A DNA stretch of 64,000 nt from an uncultured Mediterraneibacter sp. (GTDB taxonomy: Bacteria; Bacillota; Clostridia; Lachnospirales; Lachnospiraceae), in assembly GCA_934309345.1 (NCBI GenBank), contig CAKRDD010000011.1, forward strand, positions 31,460 to 95,459, read 5' to 3'. The notes below the pieces were generated by a model, which saw nothing but the letters and a program-made list of their open reading frames with translations, searched no databases and was not told the DNA's origin. Shown here piece after piece: positions 35,785-44,765 of the stretch. The first letter of the stretch is position 1. Each line of letters starts with the position of its first letter. Made by a program: the position numbers and the translations under genes.

Positions 35785-37482
35785 GTGACAAGTAGAAAAA
35801 AACTTCCGATTGGAGTGGATAACTTTGAAAAAATAATCCGTCAGGAGTTTTATTATGTAGATAAAACAAGAATGATTGCAGATCTCCTTAGAAATTGGGG
35901 AGAAGTAAATCTATTTACCCGTCCGCGCCGTTTTGGAAAAACTTTGAATATGAGTATGCTTCGGGCATTTTTGGAAATTGGAACAGACCCGGATCTGTTT
36001 ACAGGACTGGAAATCGCAGAAGAAAAAGAATTATGTGAGAAGTATCTTGGTAAGTTTCCGGTAATCTCCGTTACTTTGAAAAATGTGGAAGGAAATTCCA
36101 TTGATACAGCAAAAAAATCATTAAAAGATACAATAGGAACAGAAGCGAGAAGATTTGATTTTCTGAATTCCAGTGAGAAACTTACAGGGCAGGAGAAAGA
36201 ATCTTATAGAGCTTTGACGCTGGTAGAGGAAGATGGAAGCTTTAAGATGTCTGATATTGCATTAGAGAAAAGCTTGCTTCGTTTGACGGATTTATTATCT
36301 AAGCATTATGGAAAACAGGTGATTCTGTTGATTGATGAATATGATGTTCCGCTAGATAAAGCATATCAGCATGGATATTATGATTCGATGGTCACATTAC
36401 TTCGAAATTTATTCGGAAATGTTTTGAAGACAAATGAAAACCTTTATTTTGCAGTATTGACAGGATGTCTGCGTGTGGCAAAGGAAAGTATTTTCACAGG
36501 ATTGAATAATTTTAACGTGCTTTCAATTACAAATGTTCAGTTTGATGAATATTTTGGATTCACGGATCAGGATGTTCAGCAGATGCTTTCATATTATGGA
36601 TTGTCAGAACATTATGAGGATGTAAAAAGATGGTATAACGGTTATCAGTTTGGAAAAACAGCAATCTATTGTCCATGGGATGTGATTAGTTATTGCGATA
36701 ACTTGCGGGTGGATCCATCCGCAGAGCCGGAAGATTACTGGTCCAATACAAGTAGTAATGCGATTGTCCGTAAATTTATAGATAAAGCGAATAAACAGAC
36801 AAAGGATGAGATTGAGCGGCTGATTGCAGGAGATTCAATAGTGAAAGAAATTAAGCAGGAGCTGACTTATAATGAACTCGATCAGACAATTGATAACTTG
36901 TGGAGTGTCCTTTTTACAACCGGTTATCTGACACAAAGAGGACGGGAAAGTGGAAGAAAATACCGTCTGGCGATTCCAAACTTTGAGATTTGGGAATTGT
37001 TCAGTTCTCAGATCCGGGAGTGGTTTAAAGATGTTACAGTACTGAATCCTTCCAGATTAGAGCAGTTGTGTTCAGCTTTTTCTCAAAAAAATCCTGAGGT
37101 TATTGAAGAATTATTAAATGAATATCTTTGGAATACTATCAGTATTCGGGATACAGCTGTTGCAAAACCGAAGAAGGAAAATTTCTATCACGGTGTTTTA
37201 CTAGGCTTATTAAGTCACAAAGAGGATTGGCTGATTAGATCAAATGTGGAATCGGGAGAGGGATATAGCGATATTCTTGTGGAAGTTCCGGAGAACAGGA
37301 CAGGAATTGTGATCGAGTTGAAATATGCAGAGGATAATCAGTTAGAGCGATCTTATGAAGAGGCAATGGAGCAGATGGAACGGCTTGGATATGAGTCGAA
37401 ACTGAGAAGTGATGGAATGAAGGAAATCGTGAGATACGGGATTGCATGTTATAAGAAACATTGCAAGGTTATGATGAAATAG
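35785..37482 (+). CDS. AAA-ATPase-like / PD-(D/E)XK nuclease family protein
   Basis: A 565-residue protein of the widespread family that joins an AAA-ATPase-like N-terminal domain with a PD-(D/E)XK nuclease-like C-terminal domain (PF09820 + PF08011 type). RPRRFGKT near residue 50 is the Walker A variant, and VILLIDEYDVPL is Walker B. The nuclease core reads GYSDILVEV...GIVIELKYA, giving the D and E-x-K residues. GTG 35785 is chosen because AAGGGGAG lies six bases upstream. Its role is unknown; such genes occur in many scattered copies in gut Clostridia and Bacteroides and look semi-mobile. It stands alone between a decayed MITE and a terminator. Confidence 0.85.
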   Translation: MTSRKKLPIGVDNFEKIIRQEFYYVDKTRMIADLLRNWGEVNLFTRPRRFGKTLNMSMLRAFLEIGTDPDLFTGLEIAEEKELCEKYLGKFPVISVTLKNVEGNSIDTAKKSLKDTIGTEARRFDFLNSSEKLTGQEKESYRALTLVEEDGSFKMSDIALEKSLLRLTDLLSKHYGKQVILLIDEYDVPLDKAYQHGYYDSMVTLLRNLFGNVLKTNENLYFAVLTGCLRVAKESIFTGLNNFNVLSITNVQFDEYFGFTDQDVQQMLSYYGLSEHYEDVKRWYNGYQFGKTAIYCPWDVISYCDNLRVDPSAEPEDYWSNTSSNAIVRKFIDKANKQTKDEIERLIAGDSIVKEIKQELTYNELDQTIDNLWSVLFTTGYLTQRGRESGRKYRLAIPNFEIWELFSSQIREWFKDVTVLNPSRLEQLCSAFSQKNPEVIEELLNEYLWNTISIRDTAVAKPKKENFYHGVLLGLLSHKEDWLIRSNVESGEGYSDILVEVPENRTGIVIELKYAEDNQLERSYEEAMEQMERLGYESKLRSDGMKEIVRYGIACYKKHCKVMMK

Positions 37483-37494
37483 ATCAGATAACGA

Positions 37495-37544
37495 AAGAAG
37501 TTTTTAACATAAGACGAAAAAACTTGTGTTAAAAGCTTCTTTTT
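37495..37544 (+). terminator. Terminator after the AAA/PDDEXK gene
   Basis: A 15-bp stem (37495-37509 with 37527-37541, one G-U pair) and a T-run. A second perfect hairpin, GTTGGGGGC/GCCCCCAAC around TTTT, lies at 37600-37621. Confidence 0.8.
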
Positions 37545-37659
37545 ATGTCTTGGAAAATGTCTAAGTTTACAATGTGCTGGAGAAATAATGAATATCATAG
37601 TTGGGGGCTTTTGCCCCCAACATCATATAATAAAACAATGCCCTGAAAATTGAAAAAAC

Positions 37660-37708
37660 AAACAGTATATAACAGTTGACAACAGTGATATACTGTTATA
37701 TACTGTTT
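37660..37708 (+). promoter_or_regulatory. Promoter with overlapping 16-bp dyad operator (GntR-ABC operon)
   Basis: TTGACA at 37676-37681 and TATACT at 37699-37704 form a consensus promoter with a 17-bp spacer. A perfect 16-bp inverted repeat (AAACAGTATATAACAG at 37660-37675 and its complement at 37693-37708) flanks the -35 box and covers the -10 box. A further AACAGT/ACTGTT pair lies inside. A GntR dimer bound here would block RNA polymerase, so autorepression is likely. Confidence 0.75.
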
Positions 37709-37725
37709 ACAACAGGAGGTTGCTT

Positions 37726-38100
37726 ATGAAGATTATAATCAATAATTCATCGATGGTACCGATCTATGAACAGATCATGGAGCAGATCAAAGCGCAGATC
37801 ATCTCCGGAGAATTAAAAGAAAATGATATACTGCCGTCAGTAAGAACGATGGCAAAGGAACTGAAGATCAGTGCACTTACCGTGAAGAAGGCATATGACA
37901 ATCTGGAAGCGGAGGGCATGACGGTCACGGTTCATGGAAAAGGAACTTATGTTGCAGCTTCGAATACACAGTTGATGGAAGAAGAGCGCAGAAAAGAAGT
38001 TGAGGCGGATCTGGAAGCGGCGATTCAGAAGGGAAGACGCTGCGGAATGAAAGAGGAAGAGATTCGCTCCTTGTTTGAACTCATCATGGAGGACGAATAA
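37726..38100 (+). CDS. GntR-family regulator (YtrA type)
   Basis: A 124-residue regulator with a GntR winged helix (ENDILPSVRTMAKELKISALTVKKAYDNLEAEG) and a short tail, the YtrA layout that usually accompanies ABC exporters. ATG 37726 is chosen because GGAGG lies six bases upstream. Two bases separate its stop from the ABC ATPase gene, so it controls and belongs to this three-gene operon. The operator is probably the dyad at 37660-37708. It is related to the GntR protein at 30781 in layout. Confidence 0.92.
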   Translation: MKIIINNSSMVPIYEQIMEQIKAQIISGELKENDILPSVRTMAKELKISALTVKKAYDNLEAEGMTVTVHGKGTYVAASNTQLMEEERRKEVEADLEAAIQKGRRCGMKEEEIRSLFELIMEDE

Positions 38101-38102
38101 TT

Positions 38103-38951
38103 ATGTTAGATATCAAAGGGGTAAAGAAAAGCTATGGCGAATTTCAGTTAGACTGTTCGCTAAATGTAGAAAAAGGAAGAATCACAGGTCTGGTCGGAGA
38201 AAACGGAGCCGGTAAGAGCACTGTGTTCAAGGCAGTACTCGGACTCATTTCCTATGATGGTGGCGAGATAAAGATTCTTGGAAAAACACCGCAAGAGTTA
38301 AGCGAGAAAGAGAAAGAACAGATAGGAGTAGTCCTGGCAGAAGCAGGATTCAGCGGATATTTAAAAGGAAAAGATGTTAAGGCAGTTCTTGCCAAACTGT
38401 ATCCAAAGTTTGAAGAAGAAAAATTTCTTCAGATGTGTGAAAGATATCAGATTCCACTGGATAAATTCTTAAAAGAGTATTCAACTGGAATGAAAGCAAA
38501 GCTGAATCTGATCATTGCATTGACGCATCAGGCAGATTTTCTGATGCTGGACGAGCCGACAGCCGGTCTTGATGTCGGAGCAAGAGAAGGGATGCTGGAT
38601 ATTTTGAGAACATATATGGAAGAAGAACCGGAGAGAAGTATCCTGATCAGTTCACATATATCTTCAGACTTAGAGCATCTGTGTGATGATATTTATGTGA
38701 TTCATAAAGGAAAGATCGTACTTCATGAAGAGATGGATAGAATTCTTGAAAAGTATGCCATGTTGAAAGTCAGCGAGGAACAGTATCAGGCTTTAGATAA
38801 AAACTATATCCTGAAAGAGAGAAAAGAAAATTTCGGAATTGCCTGTCTGACAAATGAGAAGCAGTATTATACAGAAAATTATCCGGAAATTGTAGTGGAA
38901 AGCGGATCACTCGATCAGGTGATTCTGATGTTGACAGGAGGCGGGATGTGA
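38103..38951 (+). CDS. ABC transporter ATP-binding protein
   Basis: A 282-residue ABC ATPase. Walker A is GENGAGKST (residues 32-40), the signature is a degenerate YSTGMKAKL, and Walker B is FLMLDEPTAGLD. The C-terminal extension after the ATPase core is typical of YtrB/BcrA-like exporters. It overlaps the permease gene by four bases (ATGA), so the two are made together. Probably exports or senses a peptide or lipid-targeting antibiotic; substrate unknown. Confidence 0.9.
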   Translation: MLDIKGVKKSYGEFQLDCSLNVEKGRITGLVGENGAGKSTVFKAVLGLISYDGGEIKILGKTPQELSEKEKEQIGVVLAEAGFSGYLKGKDVKAVLAKLYPKFEEEKFLQMCERYQIPLDKFLKEYSTGMKAKLNLIIALTHQADFLMLDEPTAGLDVGAREGMLDILRTYMEEEPERSILISSHISSDLEHLCDDIYVIHKGKIVLHEEMDRILEKYAMLKVSEEQYQALDKNYILKERKENFGIACLTNEKQYYTENYPEIVVESGSLDQVILMLTGGGM

Positions 38952-39622
38952 TGAAAGGAATCAGAGGACTTTTGGAAAAGGATTTTCGGTTGTTTTTTCG
39001 GCAAGGTGGCAATCTTTTTTTTGTGTTAGCGTTTGTGGCGTTATTTTTTACGCTGACGGAAAAGGAGACAGCTACTTTTATTGCAATCTATATCCCATCT
39101 GTTATAGCAGTATATGTGGGGAATACAATTAGTTATGATGAAAACAATCATGGATATATGTATTTATTTTCTTTACCTGTAAATAGAAAAGTATATGTTA
39201 GAGAAAAATATATTTTTTCCTTTATTATGACAGCGTGTGGATGGTGTATTGGAGTAATCTGTGCAGGAATCACTGTACTCATAAAGCCAGAAGAGGTGTT
39301 TGATCCGGAAATGCTGGCAATGGAGTTGATCACAATCTTTGTATTTCAGGCAATTGCGGGAATTACGATTGCAATACGGTTAAGGTTTGAAGGAGAGAAA
39401 GGACGATTAGCGATACCAATTGCAATTTTAATTGTTTTTGCAATTTGTTATGCAATTGGCTCTTTTGTGATGGATAACCTGGGATTAAAAGAAAGTATTT
39501 TGTATATGATAGAAGGGATAGGCGATTTTGAAATTGCGATTGCACTTATCGTGCTGAGTCTGCTTGTATGGTTCATTTCTTATATTTACAGTATGAGAGT
39601 CATGAAAAAGAAAGAGTTTTAG
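38948..39622 (+). CDS. ABC-2 type permease
   Basis: A 224-residue, six-helix membrane protein with the ABC-2/YtrC-like profile and no recognisable catalytic motif. It partners with the ATPase just upstream. The gene ends in an unusual way: a 142-bp MITE is inserted inside the stop codon. The last base of the present TAG is the first base of the element, while the duplicated target on the far side still reads GAG TTT TAA. The protein sequence is therefore unchanged by the insertion. Confidence 0.88.
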   Translation: MMKGIRGLLEKDFRLFFRQGGNLFFVLAFVALFFTLTEKETATFIAIYIPSVIAVYVGNTISYDENNHGYMYLFSLPVNRKVYVREKYIFSFIMTACGWCIGVICAGITVLIKPEEVFDPEMLAMELITIFVFQAIAGITIAIRLRFEGEKGRLAIPIAILIVFAICYAIGSFVMDNLGLKESILYMIEGIGDFEIAIALIVLSLLVWFISYIYSMRVMKKKEF

Positions 39623-39763
39623 TTATTGTTCACTCCCGTGTCAATCACTTCGCTGATTGACACGGAGGATGCATGTTTTGGCTTGAATGCATCTCGCCCC
39701 ATCGCCAAAGGCGATTTAAAATGGCGAGATGCGTTGCTGGTCGCACATTGTGTGAACAGTAAC
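39622..39763 (+). mobile_element. 142-bp MITE, full copy C
   Basis: The element starts GTTATTGTTCAC and ends GTGAACAGTAAC. It has exactly the length of copy A and about 95 percent the same sequence by eye. The 8-bp duplication GAGTTTTA is perfect (39614-39621 and 39764-39771). It lies in the stop codon of the ABC permease gene and before that gene's terminator. Confidence 0.9.
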
Positions 39764-39776
39764 GAGTTTTAAGAGG

Positions 39777-39822
39777 AAATGGTGAAATCAGATGGAGTCA
39801 GTCATTTGGTTTCACCATTTTT
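39777..39822 (+). terminator. Terminator of the GntR-ABC operon
   Basis: A perfect 11-bp stem AAATGGTGAAA / TTTCACCATTT (39777-39787 with 39810-39820) and TTTTT. The MITE now separates it from the gene it serves. Confidence 0.8.
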
Positions 39823-39900
39823 ATACATTAAATTTAATTAACTATCTAACTTGTTTGTGTGCAAAAAGTATTAAGAAAGTGTGAAAAAATAGAAATAATA

Positions 39901-39950
39901 TTGACTTACTTTGTGAAAAGTACTATATTTTCATTTAGTTAATTAACTAA
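39901..39950 (+). promoter_or_regulatory. Promoter and MarR operator for the exporter operon
   Basis: TTGACT at 39901-39906 and TATATT at 39924-39929 with a 17-bp spacer. A perfect 16-bp palindrome, TTAGTTAATTAACTAA, covers 39935-39950 just downstream of the -10 box, and a related half (TTAATTAACTATCTAA) lies near 39836. Position and symmetry fit repression by the MarR protein encoded next. Confidence 0.7.
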
Positions 39951-40036
39951 CTAATTTTCACTATTCATTTTGTGGAAAAAGTGATAGTCAGAATTTTTTT
40001 GTAGAATGTATCAATAGATCAAGGAGGGAAAAGAAC

Positions 40037-40465
40037 GTGAAGTGTCATAAAGAGGATGCCCCATTACTTGGATTGATGGGACAGAGTATGCGCCTGATCG
40101 GAAAGAGAGCACAGGAATTGTATGCAGAATACGATTTGAACAGAGCCCAGTCAGGGATCTTATTTGCCCTTCATCAGGAAGATTCCATGTCTCAGAAAGA
40201 ACTTGCGAAGCGCCTGAATGTAACGCCGCCGTCAATTACATCGATGATCAAGAAGATGGAGCAGGAAGGTTATATTACAAGAAAAGCTGATGAGCAGGAT
40301 CAAAGAGTGATGCGACTTACCCTTGCACAGAAAGGGAAAGATTGCATAGATTATGTGATCAAGACAGCTGAGAAACTGGAAGAAATTGTATTTGAAGGAA
40401 TGACTGCGGAAGAGAAGATGCTTTTTCGTCGGCTACTCTTGCAAATCTTAGAGAATCTGGAGTAG
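40037..40465 (+). CDS. MarR-family transcriptional regulator
   Basis: A 142-residue winged-helix regulator of the MarR family. The recognition region is SQKELAKRLNVTPPSITSMIKKMEQEGYI and the wing is RKADEQDQRVMRLTL. The GTG start has AAGGAGG nine bases upstream. It precedes two ABC exporter genes and probably represses them through the palindrome at 39935 until a toxic ligand binds. A 31-bp mobile element lies between it and the first exporter gene. Confidence 0.93.
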   Translation: MKCHKEDAPLLGLMGQSMRLIGKRAQELYAEYDLNRAQSGILFALHQEDSMSQKELAKRLNVTPPSITSMIKKMEQEGYITRKADEQDQRVMRLTLAQKGKDCIDYVIKTAEKLEEIVFEGMTAEEKMLFRRLLLQILENLE

Positions 40466-40533
40466 TGAATGAAGTAGATTACTGTCGCTGAGAATCAGCG
40501 GTTAGTGATAAATGGTGTAACTTGAAGAGAGTT

Positions 40534-40564
40534 GTTGCTGTTTACACATATTGCGAACAGTAAC
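40534..40564. mobile_element. Minimal 31-bp inverted-repeat element (copy F)
   Basis: Same length and ends as copy E: GTTGCTGTTTA and GCGAACAGTAAC. The flanking octamers AGAGAGTT and AGAGAATT match at seven of eight bases. It lies between the MarR gene and the first exporter gene. Confidence 0.65.
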
Positions 40565-40596
40565 AGAGAATTACCAGGAAAGGAACCACGCAGATT

Positions 40597-42933
40597 ATGA
40601 AGAATTTATTCAAATATGCTGCATCATACTGGAAAGCTATGATTGCAATCGTGCTGATTCTGGTTGTGCAGGCGTATTGTGATCTGTCCTTGCCGGCCTA
40701 CACATCAGATATTGTAAATGTAGGAATCCAGCAAGGCGGTATTGAAGATGAAGTACCGAGACAGATTGCAACAAAAGAAATGGAAAAATTGCTTTTGTTT
40801 GTATCGGAAGACGATCAACAGACGGTGATGGATGCATATACAGAAGATAATACTTCTTATAAAAAAGAAGCTTATGTCTTGAAAGATTCTGTTGCTGAAG
40901 AGGAAGATACGATGGAGGATCTGAAAGATATTCTTCAGATTCCAATGATGATGACATCCGGAATTGAATCTGGAAGCGATACAACAAAGCAGATGGAAGA
41001 CAAACTGAAAGAGCAGATGTCACAAGGAATGGCGCAGAGCATGCCACAAGGGGCAGACCGGACAATGCCGGAAGGAATGCCACAAGGCGAATCCCAGGCG
41101 GAATCCCAGGCAGTGTCACTGGATGACATGTCTATGTTTGATCTTCTGAAAATGCTTCCGGCTGAGCAGAGAGCAACAATGGTTGAGAAGATTGAAGAGC
41201 AGATGTCAGAGATGCCGGATACAATTCTTGATCAGGCAGCAGTGAGCTTCTGCAGGAGTGCATATAAAGACCTTGGAATGGACATGGATCAGACACAGAT
41301 TCATTATCTGTTAAAAACAGGAGGTCAGATGGCTGCACTTGCTCTTCTTGGAATGGCAGCAAGTATTATGGTTGCATTTCTGGCATCAAGAGTTGGAGCA
41401 AGTGCAGGACGTGATCTGAGAAGCGGAGTATTCCATAAGGTTGTTGGATTCTCAAACAACGAATTTAATCACTTCTCAACAGCATCTTTGATCACGAGAA
41501 GTACGAATGATATCCAGCAGATTCAGATGCTGATCGTTATGCTGCTTCGTATGGTTCTGTATGCGCCAATCCTTGCAATCGGTGGAGTGCTGCAGGTTAT
41601 GAAGACGAATGTATCCATGTCCTGGATCATCGGACTTGCGGTTATTATCATTGCATTTGTAGTTCTGTTGCTGTTCCTTGTTGTTATGCCAAAGTTCAAA
41701 GTATTGCAGAATCTTGTTGACAAGTTGAACCTTGTAACAAGAGAGATTCTGACAGGACTTCCGGTTATCCGTGCCTTCAGTACAGAGAAGCATGAGGAAG
41801 AGAGATTTGATGATGCGAATCGCACACTGACGAAGACGAATCTTTTCGTCAACCGTGCAATGACATTTATGATGCCGGTGATGATGTTAGTCATGAACGG
41901 TGTATCTGTTCTGATCGTATGGACAGGAGCACATGGAATCAGTGATGGACAGATGCAGGTTGGAGATATGATGGCATTTATCCAATATACGATGCAGATC
42001 ATTATGGGATTCTTAATGCTTTGTATGATTTCAATTATGCTTCCAAGAGCAGCTGTGGCAGCAGACCGTGTTGAGGAAGTATTGAAGAGTGAGACAATGA
42101 TCCACGATCCAAAGCAAGAAAAACATTTCCCGGAAGACGGAAAAGGAGTACTTACTTTCGATCATGTATCTTTCCGTTATCCGGGTGCGGATGAAGATGT
42201 TCTGGAAGATATTACATTTACAGCGAAGCCGGGTGAGACAACAGCAATCATTGGAAGTACCGGAAGCGGTAAGTCTACGCTGGTAAATCTGATTCCACGT
42301 TTCTATGATGTGACATCCGGAGATATTATGCTGGATGATGTAGATATCCGTGAAGTGAAACAGCATGAACTTCGTGAGAAGCTTGGATATGTTCCGCAGA
42401 AGGGAGTTCTGTTCTCGGGAGATATTGCATCTAATATCATGTTTGGTAATTCACATGGAAGTGATGATGAGATGATCGAGGCGGCAGAGATTGCACAGGC
42501 AACAGAATTTATTGACACAAAACCGGAGAAATATAAGAGCCCGATCTCACAGGGAGGTTCGAATGTATCCGGTGGACAGAAGCAGAGACTTTCTATTGCA
42601 AGAGCAATCGCAAAGCACCCGCAGGTATTTATTTTTGACGACAGTTTTTCTGCCCTTGACTATAAGACGGATGTAACACTCCGCCGTGCGCTGGCTGAAA
42701 AGACAAGCGGAAGTACGGTGCTGATTGTTGCACAGAGAATCAGCACGATCCTGCATGCAGAGCAAATCATAGTATTGGACGAAGGCAAAGTGGCAGGTAA
42801 GGGAACTCATGCGGAGCTTCTCAAGAACTGTCCGGTATACCGTGAAATCGCAGAATCCCAGCTGTCCAGGAAAGAGTTAGAAGCAGCGTTAAATGAGCAG
42901 ACAGATGGAAAGGAGGATCAGATTCATGGCTAG
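40597..42933 (+). CDS. ABC exporter, half 1 (degenerate ATP site, large loop)
   Basis: A 778-residue fused membrane-ATPase half transporter. Helix 1 (about 14-38) is followed by an unusual loop of about 195 residues (45-240), rich in Met, Gln and Glu, before helix 2; typical exporters have about 20-30 residues there. The ATPase has Walker A GSTGSGKST (553-561) and SGGQKQR. The catalytic glutamate is replaced by Asp682 (FIFDDSFSALD) and the switch histidine by Gln713 (VAQRIS). This is the non-catalytic site of heterodimeric exporters like BmrC or TM287. The next gene encodes the partner. Drug or lipid export is likely. Confidence 0.93.
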   Translation: MKNLFKYAASYWKAMIAIVLILVVQAYCDLSLPAYTSDIVNVGIQQGGIEDEVPRQIATKEMEKLLLFVSEDDQQTVMDAYTEDNTSYKKEAYVLKDSVAEEEDTMEDLKDILQIPMMMTSGIESGSDTTKQMEDKLKEQMSQGMAQSMPQGADRTMPEGMPQGESQAESQAVSLDDMSMFDLLKMLPAEQRATMVEKIEEQMSEMPDTILDQAAVSFCRSAYKDLGMDMDQTQIHYLLKTGGQMAALALLGMAASIMVAFLASRVGASAGRDLRSGVFHKVVGFSNNEFNHFSTASLITRSTNDIQQIQMLIVMLLRMVLYAPILAIGGVLQVMKTNVSMSWIIGLAVIIIAFVVLLLFLVVMPKFKVLQNLVDKLNLVTREILTGLPVIRAFSTEKHEEERFDDANRTLTKTNLFVNRAMTFMMPVMMLVMNGVSVLIVWTGAHGISDGQMQVGDMMAFIQYTMQIIMGFLMLCMISIMLPRAAVAADRVEEVLKSETMIHDPKQEKHFPEDGKGVLTFDHVSFRYPGADEDVLEDITFTAKPGETTAIIGSTGSGKSTLVNLIPRFYDVTSGDIMLDDVDIREVKQHELREKLGYVPQKGVLFSGDIASNIMFGNSHGSDDEMIEAAEIAQATEFIDTKPEKYKSPISQGGSNVSGGQKQRLSIARAIAKHPQVFIFDDSFSALDYKTDVTLRRALAEKTSGSTVLIVAQRISTILHAEQIIVLDEGKVAGKGTHAELLKNCPVYREIAESQLSRKELEAALNEQTDGKEDQIHG

Positions 42934-44743
42934 AATGCATGGCGGTCGAAGACCGAATGAAAAAGCAAAAGACTTCAAAGGAACAATGAAGAAACTGATC
43001 CGCTACATGGCAATTTACAAAGTACAGGTATTTTTCGTAGCCGTGTTTGCTATCTGTGGAACGATATTCAATATTGTCGGACCGAAGATTTTAGGAAAAG
43101 CAACGACGGAGATTTTCAATGGACTTGTAAGTAAAGTTTCCGGTGGAGACGGAATGAATTTCGGTAAAATCGGACAGATTCTGCTGACTGTTCTTTGCCT
43201 GTATGTGATCAGCGCAATCTGCAGTTTTGTGCAGGGATATTTGATGACGGGGGTGTCTCAGAAGACAACCTACCGTTTGAGAAGAGAAATCTCCGAGAAG
43301 ATCAACCGCATGCCGATGAGCTATTTTGACACAAAGCCGGTAGGTGAAGTGCTTTCCCGTGTGACAAATGATGTTGACACACTTGGACAGAGCCTGAACC
43401 AGAGTGCGACTCAGATGATCACATCGGTTACAACTCTGATTGGTGTATTTATCATGATGTTGTCAATCAGCCCGCTGATGACAGTGATTGCAGTTTTGAT
43501 TCTTCCGCTTTCTGCCGGATTGATCGGATTCGTAATGAAACATTCACAGAAATATTTCGTAGGGCAGCAGACATACCTTGGAAATGTGAATGGACAGGTA
43601 GAAGAAATCTATGGTGGTCATAACATCATCAAGGCATTTAATAAAGAAGAGGAAGTAATTGAAGTATTCAATGAAACAAATGATAAGCTGTATGATTCCG
43701 CATGGAAATCCCAGTTCTTTTCCGGTTTGATGATGCCTGTAATGCAGTTTGTAGGAAACTTGGGTTACGTGGCAGTGGCAATCCTTGGCGGATATCTGAC
43801 AATTAAGGATGTGATCGAGGTTGGAGATATCCAGTCCTTTATTCAGTATGTACGTAACTTTACACAGCCATTGCAGCAGATCGCACAGGTGGCGAATATG
43901 CTTCAGTCAACAGCTGCAGCATCAGAGCGTGTCTTCGAGTTCCTGGAAGGACCGGAAGAAGATCAGACAGTAGAGAATCCGGTTTCTGTAGAGAATCTTC
44001 AGGGAAATGTTGAATTTGAGCATGTACGTTTTGGATATAATGAAGATAAGATCATCATTAATAACTTCTCAGCGGATGTGAAAGAAGGCCAGAAGATCGC
44101 AATTGTTGGTCCGACAGGAGCCGGAAAGACAACAATGATTAAATTGCTCATGCGTTTCTATGATGTGAATGGAGGTTCGATCAAGATTGACGGACACGAT
44201 GTCCGGGAGTTCAATAGAAGTGAACTCCGTGAAATGTTCGGAATGGTTCTGCAGGATACCTGGCTGTTCCATGGTACGATCAGTGACAATATTCGTTATG
44301 GAAAACTGAATGCGACAGAGGAAGAAGTGATTCAGGCAGCGAAGGCGGCACATGTGCATCGTTTCATCCAGACACTTCCGGGTGGATACAATATGGAACT
44401 GAATGAAGAAGCAAGTAATGTATCCCAGGGACAGAAACAGCTCCTCACAATCGCAAGGGCAATCCTTGCAGATCCGAAGATCCTGATTTTGGATGAGGCG
44501 ACAAGTTCAGTTGATACCCGTACAGAAGAAATGATCCAGAAAGCGATGGATAATCTGATGAAGGGAAGAACAAGCTTTGTTATTGCCCACCGTTTGTCAA
44601 CAATCCGTGATGCCGATCTGATCCTTGTTATGAAGGATGGAGATATCATTGAGCAGGGAAATCACGAAGAACTCCTTGCAAGAGGCGGATTCTATGCGGA
44701 TCTGTATAATTCTCAGTTCGAGAGTACGACGGAGATCGCGTAG
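42926..44743 (+). CDS. ABC exporter, half 2 (catalytic site)
   Basis: A 605-residue half transporter. ATG 42926 is chosen for AAGGAGG nine bases upstream; it overlaps the previous gene by eight bases, so both halves are made together. Six helices are followed by an ATPase with Walker A GPTGAGKTT, Walker B ILILDEATSSVD with the normal glutamate, and the switch histidine in VIAHRLST. Its signature is SQGQ rather than SGGQ, the other half of the asymmetry seen in half 1. Together they form a heterodimeric exporter of the BmrCD/LmrCD type in the inner membrane. Confidence 0.94.
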   Translation: MARMHGGRRPNEKAKDFKGTMKKLIRYMAIYKVQVFFVAVFAICGTIFNIVGPKILGKATTEIFNGLVSKVSGGDGMNFGKIGQILLTVLCLYVISAICSFVQGYLMTGVSQKTTYRLRREISEKINRMPMSYFDTKPVGEVLSRVTNDVDTLGQSLNQSATQMITSVTTLIGVFIMMLSISPLMTVIAVLILPLSAGLIGFVMKHSQKYFVGQQTYLGNVNGQVEEIYGGHNIIKAFNKEEEVIEVFNETNDKLYDSAWKSQFFSGLMMPVMQFVGNLGYVAVAILGGYLTIKDVIEVGDIQSFIQYVRNFTQPLQQIAQVANMLQSTAAASERVFEFLEGPEEDQTVENPVSVENLQGNVEFEHVRFGYNEDKIIINNFSADVKEGQKIAIVGPTGAGKTTMIKLLMRFYDVNGGSIKIDGHDVREFNRSELREMFGMVLQDTWLFHGTISDNIRYGKLNATEEEVIQAAKAAHVHRFIQTLPGGYNMELNEEASNVSQGQKQLLTIARAILADPKILILDEATSSVDTRTEEMIQKAMDNLMKGRTSFVIAHRLSTIRDADLILVMKDGDIIEQGNHEELLARGGFYADLYNSQFESTTEIA

Positions 44744-44765
44744 AAGGAAATAAAAGATATAAGAG

